Assembly (NCBI GenBank): GCA_003218475.1
Contig: QHNR01000009.1
Coordinates: forward strand, 1 to 36,888
Direction of reading: 5' to 3'
DNA length: 36,888 nucleotides
Source of the DNA: Verrucomicrobiota bacterium
GTDB taxonomy: Bacteria > Verrucomicrobiota > Verrucomicrobiia > Chthoniobacterales > UBA10450
A program made the translations under genes and the position numbers. This document shows positions 1 to 9,129 of this stretch, piece after piece; positions within the stretch are counted from its first letter, which is position 1; each line of letters starts with the position of its first letter. Under the pieces are notes generated by a model. That model had not been told where the DNA came from. It made no database searches and was given only the letters and a program-made list of their open reading frames with translations.

Positions 1-31
1 GGCGCGCGGATCGACGAGCAGAAAATAATTT

Positions 32-2689
32 TTAGTTCAGGCCTGCGCGCGCCTGTCTCAGCTTCGCCAGCTGCGCGGTAAAATCCGCAAGGCGCCGCCG
101 ATGCTCCTCGACAACAGCCGCCGGCGCGCGATCGATGAACGAACTATTTTGCAGTTTTACTTCGACCGTTCGCAGATCGTTTTCAAGCTTCGCAATTTCC
201 TTGTCCAGCCGCTCTCGCTCTCGCGCCTCGTCCGCGGCGCCTACGGTTAGAAAAATCTCACCGAGCGGCGTAATGGCGACAGGGTGTCCAGCCTGCGCCC
301 GATATTTTGGGTCTAACTCTACCTCCTCGGCATTCAACAACCGCGTCAGCGTTAGAATCTGATCCGGAATTGCTTTACTTTCTGAGCGTAAAAGAAGACG
401 TATCTTCTTGTTCGACGGAATGTTGTATTTTGCACGAAGATTACGCCCGGTCTGTACAGTTTGATAAATGGCCGACACGAGTTGCCGCTTCTCCAAGACA
501 TCCTCCAACTCATCCAAACCAACTTTTTGCGGCGGGGATGCAAATTGAATCGAATCTTCTCCAAATCCCAGCAACAACCAGAGCTCTTCACTAATGTGCG
601 GCATAAAGGGATGCAGCAATCGCAATATCGCCGACAGCACAAAGTCCATGACTGCCAACGCCGACTTTTTCTTCGCTTCGTCCTCACCAAAAATGTCAGT
701 CTTGGCCGCTTCAACAAACCAGTCGCAATAATCGCTCCAAACAAAATCGTAGAGGCGTTGCGCGACTACGTTGAATTGATATTCGCGGTATGCAGCCTCG
801 ATTGCGTCGATTGTCTCGTTCAGGCGCGCCAGCACTTCGATGGCAAAGATCGACAACGCCTGAGTATCGATTTCTGGCGCGGGATCGCTCGCACCATGCA
901 TCTGACGAAAGCGCGCGACATTCCAAAGCTTCGTCGCGAAGTTACGGCCTTCTTCGATTTGTTTCTCGTCGAAGCGAATGTCCTGGCCTGTGGGCGCGAT
1001 GCGCATCAGACCAAACCGCAAGCCGTCGGCGCCGTATTTGTCGATCAACTCGAGCGGATCGGGCGAATTGCCGAGCGACTTCGACATTTTGCGACCCAGC
1101 TGGTCGCGAACAATGCTGGTGAAGAAAACGTGGTGAAACGGGATGTTGTCTTCAATCGTGCTGGATTTGCCAGGCTTGAACTCGAGGCCGGCGATGATCA
1201 TCCTTGCGACCCAGAAGAAAATAATGTCCGCCGCAGTTACGAGCACACTGGTTGGATAAAATTTCCTTCGCGTTTCCTGATCCATCGTCTCATACGCCCA
1301 GAGCCACGACGAAAACCAGGTGTCGAGCGTGTCTTCATCCTGAATCCAGTTCCCGGGATCAGGCGGCGGTTCGATGCCGACGTAAATTTCCCCTCCGATT
1401 TGGGATTTGGAATTTGGAACTTGAGATTTCCGGTACCACGCGGGTACCCGGTGCCCCCACCATACTTGTCGGCTGATGCACCAATCGCGGATGTTCTCCA
1501 GCCACTGAGCGTAAACCTTCTCCCAGTGCGCGGGAAAAAAGCGGATAAGATGATCGCGCACTACGGCGAGCGCCTCTTTCGTTTTTGGGTAGCGCAGAAA
1601 CCATTGCTCGCTGATCCGCGGCTCGATTGGCACGTCGCTGCGATCGCTGAACCCAACATTGTTTTCATACGGCTCCGTTTTCGCCAGCGCTCCCCTCGCC
1701 TGCAGTAGCTCCGCGGCTTTTTCTCGCGCTTCGAATCGGTCCAGCCCATTCAACTCCGGAACTGCTGGACAATTGATGCGTCCATCCGGATGCAGCACAT
1801 CGATGATCGGCAGGTCGTGACGCTGGCCGATCTCGAAGTCGAGTGCATCATGCGCAGGCGTAACTTTCAGAACGCCAGTGCCGAATTCGGGATCAATCGC
1901 TTCATCGGCGATGATGGGAATCTTCTCGCGCGCGAGCGGACGCCAGGCGTGTTTGCCTAAAAGATCGAGGTATCGTTTGTCGCGGGGATGAAAAGCCATC
2001 CCGGTATCGGCCATGATCGTTTCCGGCCTGGTGGTTGCCACTTCGAGAAAACGACCTGGCTCTTCCACTATCTCGTAGCGAACGAAATAGAGTTTTCCTT
2101 TTTGCGGCCTCGAAATCACCTCTTCGTCCGAGACCGCGGTTTGCGCGACTGGGTCCCAATTGATCATTCGACGGCCGCGATAGACCAGCCCCTTGTCGTA
2201 AAGCTCGACGAAAGCTCGTTGCACGGCAGCGGCATAAGCCTCATCGAGCGTGTAGCGTTGGCGCGACCAATCACATGAACAACCCAGCCGCTTGAGCTGT
2301 TCGATAATGATGCCGCCGTGTTTATCCTGCCATTCGAGAACACGTCGTAAAAATTCCTCGCGACCAAGATCGTGTCGCGTTTTGTTTTCAGTTCGCCGCA
2401 AATATTTCTCGACTGCAGTCTGCGTCCCAATTCCGGCGTGATCCATTCCGGGCAGCCAAAGGACTTCAAAGCCCTGCATGCGAGCACGGCGGGCAAGAAT
2501 GTCCTGAATCGTATTGTTGAGCACGTGGCCAAGCGTAAGCACACCTGTGACATTGGGCGGCGGCATCACGATTGAGAACGGCGGCTTCGAGGATTTCGCG
2601 TCCGCAATGAAAGCCTGATCATCGATCCATCGCTGATACCACTTCGGTTCGACCGCTTTCGGATCGTATCTCTTGGGGAGTTCCGCCAT
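32..2689 (-). CDS. valS: Valine--tRNA ligase (ValRS), complete
   Basis: Cytoplasmic class I aminoacyl-tRNA synthetase that charges tRNA-Val. The 885-residue length is normal for the family. Visible motifs are the N-terminal PPPNVTG with the HIGH-type signature LGHV at residues 53-56, the editing-domain signature ATTRPETI near 218-225, a tryptophan-rich catalytic stretch (WCISRQVWWGHR) near 403-414, and KMSKS at 534-538. The last ~65 residues are charged and helical, as expected for the C-terminal tRNA-binding coiled coil. An unusual in-frame stretch, KSQVPNSKSQI (residues 421-431), follows HRVPAWYR and looks like translated repeat DNA (see findings). Start ATG at 2689; the gene is divergent from murI across a ~210 bp spacer that carries an inverted repeat. 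A tRNA-Val gene lies 3.4 kb away. Confidence 0.98.
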   Translation of the reverse strand: MAELPKRYDPKAVEPKWYQRWIDDQAFIADAKSSKPPFSIVMPPPNVTGVLTLGHVLNNTIQDILARRARMQGFEVLWLPGMDHAGIGTQTAVEKYLRRTENKTRHDLGREEFLRRVLEWQDKHGGIIIEQLKRLGCSCDWSRQRYTLDEAYAAAVQRAFVELYDKGLVYRGRRMINWDPVAQTAVSDEEVISRPQKGKLYFVRYEIVEEPGRFLEVATTRPETIMADTGMAFHPRDKRYLDLLGKHAWRPLAREKIPIIADEAIDPEFGTGVLKVTPAHDALDFEIGQRHDLPIIDVLHPDGRINCPAVPELNGLDRFEAREKAAELLQARGALAKTEPYENNVGFSDRSDVPIEPRISEQWFLRYPKTKEALAVVRDHLIRFFPAHWEKVYAQWLENIRDWCISRQVWWGHRVPAWYRKSQVPNSKSQIGGEIYVGIEPPPDPGNWIQDEDTLDTWFSSWLWAYETMDQETRRKFYPTSVLVTAADIIFFWVARMIIAGLEFKPGKSSTIEDNIPFHHVFFTSIVRDQLGRKMSKSLGNSPDPLELIDKYGADGLRFGLMRIAPTGQDIRFDEKQIEEGRNFATKLWNVARFRQMHGASDPAPEIDTQALSIFAIEVLARLNETIDAIEAAYREYQFNVVAQRLYDFVWSDYCDWFVEAAKTDIFGEDEAKKKSALAVMDFVLSAILRLLHPFMPHISEELWLLLGFGEDSIQFASPPQKVGLDELEDVLEKRQLVSAIYQTVQTGRNLRAKYNIPSNKKIRLLLRSESKAIPDQILTLTRLLNAEEVELDPKYRAQAGHPVAITPLGEIFLTVGAADEARERERLDKEIAKLENDLRTVEVKLQNSSFIDRAPAAVVEEHRRRLADFTAQLAKLRQARAGLN
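1397..1429 (-). repeat. Repeat-like in-frame insertion inside valS
   Basis: The DNA here is built from near-identical AAATTCCAAAT / AAATCCCAAATC words and encodes KSQVPNSKSQI. It lies between the conserved HRVPAWYR and EIYVG blocks of ValRS, where other ValRS proteins carry a short variable loop or zinc knuckle. The composition is AT-rich and internally repetitive, unlike the flanking coding DNA, and it keeps the reading frame. I infer insertion of an intergenic-type simple repeat into a tolerant loop. Confidence 0.55.
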
Positions 2690-2758
2690 TTGCGATCAAT
2701 CATCCGAAACTCGACGACGTTTGCAAATTGCCAACGCACCTTTGTGCCACAGATTCCG

Positions 2759-2853
2759 CCTCTCCATTGGTGAAGGGAGAGGACTGAGGTGAGGGATCGC
2801 TCACGCGCCGGAAATCAACCCTCACCCTATCCTCTCCGTTTGAAAGGGCGAGG
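2759..2853. repeat. Inverted-repeat element in the valS-murI spacer
   Basis: About 95 bp flanked by imperfect ~36-bp inverted arms. The left arm begins CCTCTCCATTGGTGAAGGGA and ends GGTGAGGG; the right arm reads CCCTCACCCTATCCTCTCC and continues to GGGCGAGG. No protein is encoded. Words similar to the arms occur inside the Pro/Gly-rich tail of the protein at 35103-36785, so this may be a dispersed family. It fills most of the divergent spacer, which may also hold the valS and murI promoters; I could not pick these out with confidence. Confidence 0.7.
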
Positions 2854-2899
2854 CGCTGCTGTTTGCAGCGTGCGGCCATCGCCATGAGTTTCCTGCTGC

Positions 2900-3703
2900 A
2901 TGAATGACCCGCGGCCCGTTGGCGTTTTCGATTCGGGGATTGGCGGCCTCACCGTGGTGAAGGCGCTGCGCGATTTATTGCCAAACGAAAGCATTTGTTA
3001 TCTTGGCGACACGGCGCGTGTTCCTTACGGCCCGAAAAGCTCCGAAACGGTGCAACGCTACGCAGTCGAACTGGCGGGAATGCTGATGCGGAAGAATGCG
3101 AAGGCGCTCGTTGTCGCGTGTAACACGGTTTCATCAGTCGCGCTGCCGTTGTTGGCAAACAAATTTTCCGTGCCCGTAATCGGAGTTATTGAACCTGGAG
3201 CGCGAGCTGCACTACAAGCGACACGCAATCGGCACATCGGCGTGATCGGAACCCGAGCGACGATTCGCAGCGGCGCGTACGAAAAGGCATTGCGCGCAAC
3301 CGACAATAATGTGCGGGTGAGCAGTCGCGCTTGTCCGTTGCTGGTCCCGTTAATCGAAGAAGGATTGCTCGACGATGCGGTGACGGATCAAATGATTATG
3401 CGTTATCTCCAGCCTCTGCTTGCCGACGGAATCGACACGCTTGTGCTTGGTTGCACACATTATCCGTTGCTCGCCGGCGCGATCGCACGAGTGGTCAACC
3501 GCCAAATCACACTAGTCGATTCCGCGCAAAATTGCGCCCACGCAGTAGAAGAAATGCTGGATCGACAATCACTGCGCGCGGCGCCTCCAAACAACGCTCA
3601 GCTATACGTTGCCCTCACTGACGCGGCCGATAATTTTCTCAACGTCGCCCGCGACGCGCTGGAGTTGAGTTTCGGCGAGGTCGAGCTCCAACCCTTGCCA
3701 TAG
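2900..3703 (+). CDS. murI: Glutamate racemase
   Basis: Cytosolic, cofactor-independent enzyme that interconverts L- and D-glutamate, supplying D-Glu for peptidoglycan. 267 residues, the usual length. The N-terminal GVFDSGIGGLTV block is present, and the two catalytic cysteines are seen in VVACNTVSS (Cys74) and LVLGCTHYPLL (Cys185). The ATG at 2900 gives the standard N-terminus (NDPRPVGVFDSG). The 3' end overlaps the convergent YjbR-like gene by about 65 bp. Confidence 0.96.
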   Translation: MNDPRPVGVFDSGIGGLTVVKALRDLLPNESICYLGDTARVPYGPKSSETVQRYAVELAGMLMRKNAKALVVACNTVSSVALPLLANKFSVPVIGVIEPGARAALQATRNRHIGVIGTRATIRSGAYEKALRATDNNVRVSSRACPLLVPLIEEGLLDDAVTDQMIMRYLQPLLADGIDTLVLGCTHYPLLAGAIARVVNRQITLVDSAQNCAHAVEEMLDRQSLRAAPPNNAQLYVALTDAADNFLNVARDALELSFGEVELQPLP

Positions 3704-4031
3704 ATTTTGGCAGACTTTCGACCACGAGACCGTAGGAGCGGTCGATCATTTTTCGCAACTCAGCACTAGGGATGCCACTCTCAATCTCGACAGTGTTCCA
3801 ATGTTTCTTGTTCATGTGATAACCCGGACTAACTTGCTCGTAACGACCGCGGAGGTCGAGTGCCCAATCAGGGTCGCATTTTAAGTTCACGGTGCTCGGC
3901 ATTTCATCGAGAACTGCTAATGCGAACATCTTTCCACCGACTTTGAACACAAGAACATCGGGCCCGAATGGCGTTCCTTCAGTTGCGCGTGGTTTGCTCA
4001 AACAGTACTCACGGAACTGCGCGAGATCCAT
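3639..4031 (-). CDS. MmcQ/YjbR-family DNA-binding-like protein
   Basis: About 130 residues matching the small YjbR/MmcQ (CyaY-like fold) family: an N-terminal FREYCLSKP segment, PFGPDVLVFKV, then MFALAVLD and the NLKCDP block, followed by PGYHMNKKHWNTV and a helix ending SYGLVVESLPK. The biochemical role of the family is not established. The start is probably the ATG at 4031, which overlaps the glyS stop as TGATG; a GTG one codon upstream gives a GTGA overlap. Either way it is translationally coupled to glyS. The last ~20 residues (basic, RRNSTPARRGRR) run past the usual family end and lie antisense to the 3' end of murI. Confidence 0.85.
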   Translation of the reverse strand: MDLAQFREYCLSKPRATEGTPFGPDVLVFKVGGKMFALAVLDEMPSTVNLKCDPDWALDLRGRYEQVSPGYHMNKKHWNTVEIESGIPSAELRKMIDRSYGLVVESLPKSMARVGARPRRNSTPARRGRR

Positions 4032-5392
4032 CACACGAGCCGTTCCCGTAAGATTGCCGGCAGATCCTTGAGTGCGACGCGTTCCTGTCTCATAGAATCG
4101 CGATCGCGCAAAGTGACAGTGTCGCGCAGTGCAGGGTCCTTCGCTCCGAGCGTCTCAAAATCAACAGTCACTCCGAAGGGAGTGCCAATTTCATCCTGAC
4201 GCCGATATCGGCGGCCGATGGCACCACTCTCGTCATAGAAAACGGTCATATCCGGCCGCAACACATCGACAATCGCTTTCGCTTTTGCGACCAGCTGCGC
4301 GTTGTTCTTTAGCAGCGGGAATATCCCGGCCTTGATTGGGGCAAGTCGCGGATGAAATCGCAGCACCACACGCGCTTCCATTTTACCTTTTTCGTCCGGT
4401 GCTTCGTCCTCTGAATATGCCTCGCAGATTAACGCCAGCACGGTGCGATCGACGCCTGCGCTCGGTTCTACAACATGCGGGACAAATCTTTGTTTTGTTT
4501 CTTCGTCAAAATATTCGAGCGATTTTCCACTTGCTTGTTGATGCTGCGACAAATCGTAATCAGTGCGGTAAGCAACCCCTTCGAGTTCCTGAGCGCCAAA
4601 CGGAAAATCATATTCAATGTCGTAAGTTCCTTTTGAATAAAAAGCGCGCTCTTCGTCCGGAACCGTCCTGACATGCAACTTGTCACGCGGGATACCGATG
4701 TTCTCGTAAAACTTCAGACGTTCTTCCTTCCAATACTCGAGCAATTCCATTCCTTGCTCGGGTCGGCAAAAATATTCCAGCTCCATCTGTTCGAACTCGC
4801 GCGAGCGAAAAGTAAAATTGCGTGGGTTAATTTCGTTGCGAAACGCTTTGCCGATCTGAGCGATGCCGAACGGCAATTTTTTTCGTGAAACTTCCAGAAT
4901 ATTTTTGAACTGGACGAAGATGGACTGCGCTGTCTCAGGACGCAGGTAAGCGATGGAGCTTTCATCTGCCGCGGCACCCACATGCGTTTCGAACATCAGA
5001 TTGAACTGGCGCGCTTCGGTCAGGTCTTTGCCACCGCAATTTGGGCATTGCTTGCCCCCCTTTTTCTCGATGAGCTGGTCTAGCCGCAGATGCGCCTTGC
5101 ATGATCGGCAATCGATCATCGGATCGGAGAATCCCTCTACGTGTCCTGATGCCATGAGAACTTCGGGGTGCGTCAGGATCGCGCCGTCCATCCCGACCAC
5201 GTCCTCGCGTTCGTGGACCATCACGCGCCACCAATAATTCTTAAGGTTGCGCTTTAGTTCGACGCCGATTGGGCCGTAATCCCAGGCGCCGTTGAGGCCA
5301 CCATAAATTTCGCTCGATTGAAAAATGAAGCCGCGTCGCTTGCAGAGACTGACGATTTTGTCCATGCGTTGCGAGTCTGCCTTGGGATTCAT
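4031..5392 (-). CDS. glyS: Glycine--tRNA ligase, single-chain dimeric type
   Basis: Class II synthetase charging tRNA-Gly in the cytoplasm. At 453 residues it is the homodimeric eukaryote/archaea/Gram-positive-like form, not the alpha/beta two-gene form. It starts with the SLCKRRGFIFQSSEIYGG block, has a zinc-binding pair CRSC...CPNC near residues 95-120, class II motif 2 (FRNEINPRNFTFRSREFEQM) and motif 3 (EPSAGVDRTVLALI), and ends with the anticodon-binding domain. Start ATG at 5392. It shares a TGATG/GTGA junction with the YjbR-like gene downstream. Two intergenic repeats lie upstream. Confidence 0.97.
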   Translation of the reverse strand: MNPKADSQRMDKIVSLCKRRGFIFQSSEIYGGLNGAWDYGPIGVELKRNLKNYWWRVMVHEREDVVGMDGAILTHPEVLMASGHVEGFSDPMIDCRSCKAHLRLDQLIEKKGGKQCPNCGGKDLTEARQFNLMFETHVGAAADESSIAYLRPETAQSIFVQFKNILEVSRKKLPFGIAQIGKAFRNEINPRNFTFRSREFEQMELEYFCRPEQGMELLEYWKEERLKFYENIGIPRDKLHVRTVPDEERAFYSKGTYDIEYDFPFGAQELEGVAYRTDYDLSQHQQASGKSLEYFDEETKQRFVPHVVEPSAGVDRTVLALICEAYSEDEAPDEKGKMEARVVLRFHPRLAPIKAGIFPLLKNNAQLVAKAKAIVDVLRPDMTVFYDESGAIGRRYRRQDEIGTPFGVTVDFETLGAKDPALRDTVTLRDRDSMRQERVALKDLPAILRERLV

Positions 5393-5409
5393 AAATCAGC
5401 GTTATTGAG

Positions 5410-5436
5410 CCACAGATTTACACAGATTGCACAGAT
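5410..5436. repeat. CACAGATT-type simple intergenic repeat
   Basis: Three imperfect repeats of the CACAGATT word directly upstream of glyS. The same word builds the longer inverted repeat upstream of ychF (11168-11252). No coding potential. Confidence 0.6.
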
Positions 5437-5444
5437 CAAAAGGC

Positions 5445-5514
5445 GTTGTAGAGGCGCTCGGCGCGGCGAGCGCCTTGAATTTAGATCGGCGTTTGACACA
5501 AACGCCGCTACAAC
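5445..5514. repeat. 70-bp GTTGTAG-bounded palindromic element, copy 1
   Basis: Bounded by GTTGTAGAGGCG and CGCCGCTACAAC, which are inverted repeats with one mismatch. Inside are two hairpins: AGGCGCTCG...CGAGCGCCT and GGCGTTTG...CAAACGCC. An inverted homologue of almost the same length lies at 9988-10058. No ORF is present, so it is a non-autonomous palindromic element. It lies between glyS and the OsmC-like gene. Confidence 0.8.
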
Positions 5515-5524
5515 ATGAAGTGAG

Positions 5525-5977
5525 CTACGTCTGCGTTTCGACTTTGACCTCGGTCTTCACCGAATTCGCGATGAAGCATTGCTCGTGCGCGCCATGATTC
5601 ATCTCCTCGATTTCTTGCTGCGATGGTTGTTTGTCGCCGGAGAATTTGAGCCGCTGCCTTAGAGTCACACGGGTAATGGCAAGTCTGCCTTCAGCGTTTT
5701 TGTCCATGTGACCGATGGCGTCGTCAACATATTCGTCGAGCACGAACTTCTTTTTGCAGGCGATGGCGAGGAAGGTCAGCATGTGACAACTCGAAAGAGA
5801 CGCCACAAATGCTTCCTCCGGATCGACCAATTGCGGATTGCCCAGGTAAGCAGCCGCAGCCGATGCCTGCATCTCGTGTCCGCCCTCGAATTTCCAGGTG
5901 TGATCGCGCGAATATTTCTGGTACTCGAACGGCTTGTCGCCGCGCTTCCAAGTGAGAGTGATTTTGTGTTCAGACAT
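5525..5977 (-). CDS. OsmC-family peroxidase
   Basis: 150 residues with the OsmC/Ohr layout. The two redox cysteines are visible at SSCHMLTFL (Cys64) and HEQCFIANS (Cys134), preceded by a PEEAFVASLSSCH helix typical of the family. Proteins of this family reduce organic hydroperoxides in the cytosol with thiol cofactors. The sequence looks closer to the OsmC/YhfA-like branch than to Ohr, but the subgroup is uncertain. Start ATG at 5977; stop at 5525, 11 bp from the 70-bp palindromic element. It appears to be monocistronic. Confidence 0.9.
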   Translation of the reverse strand: MSEHKITLTWKRGDKPFEYQKYSRDHTWKFEGGHEMQASAAAAYLGNPQLVDPEEAFVASLSSCHMLTFLAIACKKKFVLDEYVDDAIGHMDKNAEGRLAITRVTLRQRLKFSGDKQPSQQEIEEMNHGAHEQCFIANSVKTEVKVETQT

Positions 5978-5999
5978 GCCTCTAATTAGGATGGCATTT

Positions 6000-6075
6000 G
6001 TTGTAGGGCAAGCGCCCGACGCTTGCCTGCATCCCGTTTGGCAGGCGACGCGCGGGGGGCACCTGGCTTGCGCTG
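6000..6075. repeat. TTGTAGGG-type inverted-repeat element
   Basis: Starts with TTGTAGGGCAAGCGCCCGAC and continues GCTTGCCTGC. The right half (GCAGGCGACGCGCG, then CCTGGCTTGC) is an imperfect inverted copy. It lies between the OsmC gene and tRNA-Val and begins with the same TTGTAG word as several other elements in the window. No coding capacity. Confidence 0.5.
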
Positions 6076-6113
6076 TCTCGTGCGCTCTCTATTTTGTCCG
6101 CTTCTGAAAACGC

Positions 6114-6185
6114 GCGCGATTAGCTCAGTGGTAGAGCGCTTGCTTCACACGCAAGAAGTCGCAGGTTCAAACCCTGCATCGCGCA
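6114..6185 (+). tRNA. tRNA-Val(CAC)
   Basis: Full 72-nt cloverleaf. Acceptor GCGCGAT pairs with ATCGCGC; the D arm contains AGCTCAGTGGTAGAGC; anticodon stem CTTGC/GCAAG closes the 7-nt loop TTCACAC, giving anticodon CAC (valine). The T arm is GCAGG-TTCAAAC-CCTGC, and the discriminator is A. CCA is not encoded. A damaged partial copy lies 40 bp downstream. Confidence 0.96.
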
Positions 6186-6224
6186 CGTCTTCTCCCGCAG
6201 TTCAACATTTAGCGCTCGACTTTA

Positions 6225-7664
<1,440 letters not shown>

Positions 7665-7745
7665 CCGTTTTCCGGCGAACAGCCTCTTTGCGACCTGCGC
7701 GCATTTTCAATAAGAGCTAGGCGCGTAAAATGTACTCCGAATCCG

Positions 7746-7751
7746 TATAAT
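7746..7751 (+). promoter_or_regulatory. Candidate -10 box (TATAAT), possibly giving a leaderless mRNA
   Basis: A perfect TATAAT ends six bases before the ATG at 7758. Transcription normally starts about 6-7 nt after the -10 box, which would put the +1 at or next to the start codon. No good -35 match and no Shine-Dalgarno sequence are visible. Confidence 0.4.
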
Positions 7752-7757
7752 GATTGT

Positions 7758-8180
7758 ATGAAGACAAACATTGTTGATCGTGTGGATACAAAAACGGTTT
7801 CCGCAGAGCGTAAGGTCAAAACCAAACTCACATGGCCGCTATTCGGATTGGTTTTGATTTCCGTCGCTCTCGGTGCAGTGGGTTGCGAAGATTACAGCGC
7901 ATACCCAGGCTACGGACCCTATTATGGAGGAGGACCCTATTATAGAGGAGGACCCTATTATAGAGGAGGACCCTATTATAGAGGAGGACCCTATTATGGC
8001 AGGCCCTACGGTGGTTATGCGGGTTCCGTCGCGGTGGAGGTTGGCGATCGGCCTTACTACGTTCACGGGCCTGGTTATTACCAAGGGCGGACGTATTACG
8101 TCTGGAAGCCGGGACATTGGGCGTCGCGGCACGGTCAGAGAGTCTGGATCCACGGCCATTACGTCGTGCGAGGATACTGA
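7758..8180 (+). CDS. GGPYYR-repeat putative lipoprotein
   Basis: 140 residues. After a basic N-region (KVKTKLTW) there is a hydrophobic segment (PLFGLVLISVALGAVGC) ending in an acceptable lipobox, so the mature protein probably starts at the lipidated Cys. It is followed by tandem GGPYYRG hexapeptides encoded by an 18-bp repeat, then a Tyr/Trp/His-rich C-terminal region (YYVWKPGHWASRHGQRVW) resembling the YXWGXW-type exported proteins common in this lineage. Function unknown. The n-region is unusually long; no internal ATG offers a better start. It converges on the glycosyltransferase gene. Confidence 0.75.
   Translation: MKTNIVDRVDTKTVSAERKVKTKLTWPLFGLVLISVALGAVGCEDYSAYPGYGPYYGGGPYYRGGPYYRGGPYYRGGPYYGRPYGGYAGSVAVEVGDRPYYVHGPGYYQGRTYYVWKPGHWASRHGQRVWIHGHYVVRGY
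7914..7999 (+). repeat. 18-bp in-frame tandem repeat
   Basis: GGACCCTATTAT recurs at exact 18-bp spacing five times (7914, 7932, 7950, 7968, 7986). The three middle units are identical at the DNA level and encode GGPYYR. Near-perfect DNA identity points to recent expansion, so copy number is likely to vary between strains. Confidence 0.93.
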
Positions 8181-8208
8181 TCGAGTAGTATTTTGTAGCA
8201 GCCGATAC

Positions 8209-8946
8209 TTAAACGATTGGCTGCGTAAGACCCCATCGCGCCAGCCGGAAACGCAGAGCGGTTGCCACGCAGCCCAAGCCGTAGCGCACGCTTCTGCGAA
8301 AATTGATTGATGACGCCTCGGGCATGTATCTGGCTGGGCACGTCACTTCGCCGATCGCGCAGCCGAGGGCAACGACTTGCGCGAGGGTTTGGTTGTCGAA
8401 CACAAAGTCGTTGGAATTTGCCTCCAACGGCAACCGCTCCAGCAATTGGCGCGAAAATGCGCGATAGCCTGTGTGATATTCTGAAAGTTTCGCACCGATA
8501 AGGAGATTTTCCACGAGCGTCAGGACGCGGTTTGAGATGTATTTCCACCACGGCATGCCACCGCGAAGTGCGCCTCCCCCAAGAATGCGTGACGCAAGCA
8601 CACAGGGGTAAAGTCCGCTTGCTACAAGAGCCGCCATCGCAGGAATCAACTGCGGCGTGTACTGATAATCAGGATGAATCATGATAATGATATCTGCGCC
8701 CGCAGCTAGCGCGAGCCGGTAACAAGTCTTTTGGTTCGCGCCGTAACCACGATTCTCCGGATGCATCTCCACTTGCACGTGTTGCAGGGTGCGCGCGATT
8801 GCTACGGTCTCATCGTGACTGGCATCGTCTACGACGATTACAAGATCCACTATGCCGTGCGCCATGACTTCATCGTAAGTCTGACGCAACGTGCGCGCGG
8901 CGTTATACGCGGGCATTACTACCACAATTTTCTGGCCGTTGAGCAT
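8209..8946 (-). CDS. Family 2 glycosyltransferase (DPM/DPG-synthase-like)
   Basis: 245 residues with a GT-A fold signature: VVVMPAYNAARTL near the start, VIVVDDASHD for nucleotide-sugar binding, and a DPDY-like metal site at IMIHPDYQYTP. Further blocks are GYGANQK and YHTGYRAFSR. This architecture matches polyprenyl-phosphate sugar transferases and related enzymes. There is no obvious C-terminal membrane domain. The acceptor is unknown. It is convergent with the lipoprotein gene and divergent from the HDAC-like gene. Confidence 0.88.
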   Translation of the reverse strand: MLNGQKIVVVMPAYNAARTLRQTYDEVMAHGIVDLVIVVDDASHDETVAIARTLQHVQVEMHPENRGYGANQKTCYRLALAAGADIIIMIHPDYQYTPQLIPAMAALVASGLYPCVLASRILGGGALRGGMPWWKYISNRVLTLVENLLIGAKLSEYHTGYRAFSRQLLERLPLEANSNDFVFDNQTLAQVVALGCAIGEVTCPARYMPEASSINFRRSVRYGLGCVATALRFRLARWGLTQPIV

Positions 8947-8971
8947 CGTCGTTCGGGCCGTCTCATAAATT

Positions 8972-9073
8972 TCATTCTGATCCCGCAGTCGCGGGAGAAG
9001 AATCTCAGTTCGTATTTGAACTCGTCGCCTGCAGGAATAGACAGAGATGTTTCGCTGCGCTCAACACGACAGG
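8972..9073. repeat. CATTCTGA...AACACGACAG element, copy 1
   Basis: Contains GAAGAATCTCAG and AGAGATGTTTCGCTGCGCTC followed by AACACGACAG. The same blocks in the same order occur at 17234-17295, closer together and with a more complete left end. In the ORF track this DNA is read through as an N-terminal extension of the HDAC-like ORF, but it is non-coding. Confidence 0.6.
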
Positions 9074-9129
9074 GCAGTTGTGACATGGTTGTAGTCGAAT
9101 ATGCGCCGGATCGCTATCTTGCAACTTTG

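Noticed and set aside
461-1708. 415-residue plus-strand ORF antisense to valS
   Set aside because: It has no recognisable domain and is fully contained in the complement of a certain ValRS gene; it is a codon-bias shadow.
7914-7999. CRISPR array
   Set aside because: Regular 18-bp period without spacers, in frame within a lipoprotein gene; it is a coding tandem repeat.
7839-8159. 106-residue minus-strand ORF with IIGSSS repeats
   Set aside because: It is the antisense translation of the GGPYYR tandem repeat.
8731-9129. N-terminal extension of the HDAC-like ORF
   Set aside because: It runs antisense through the glycosyltransferase and then through an intergenic repeat; the family start fits 9130.
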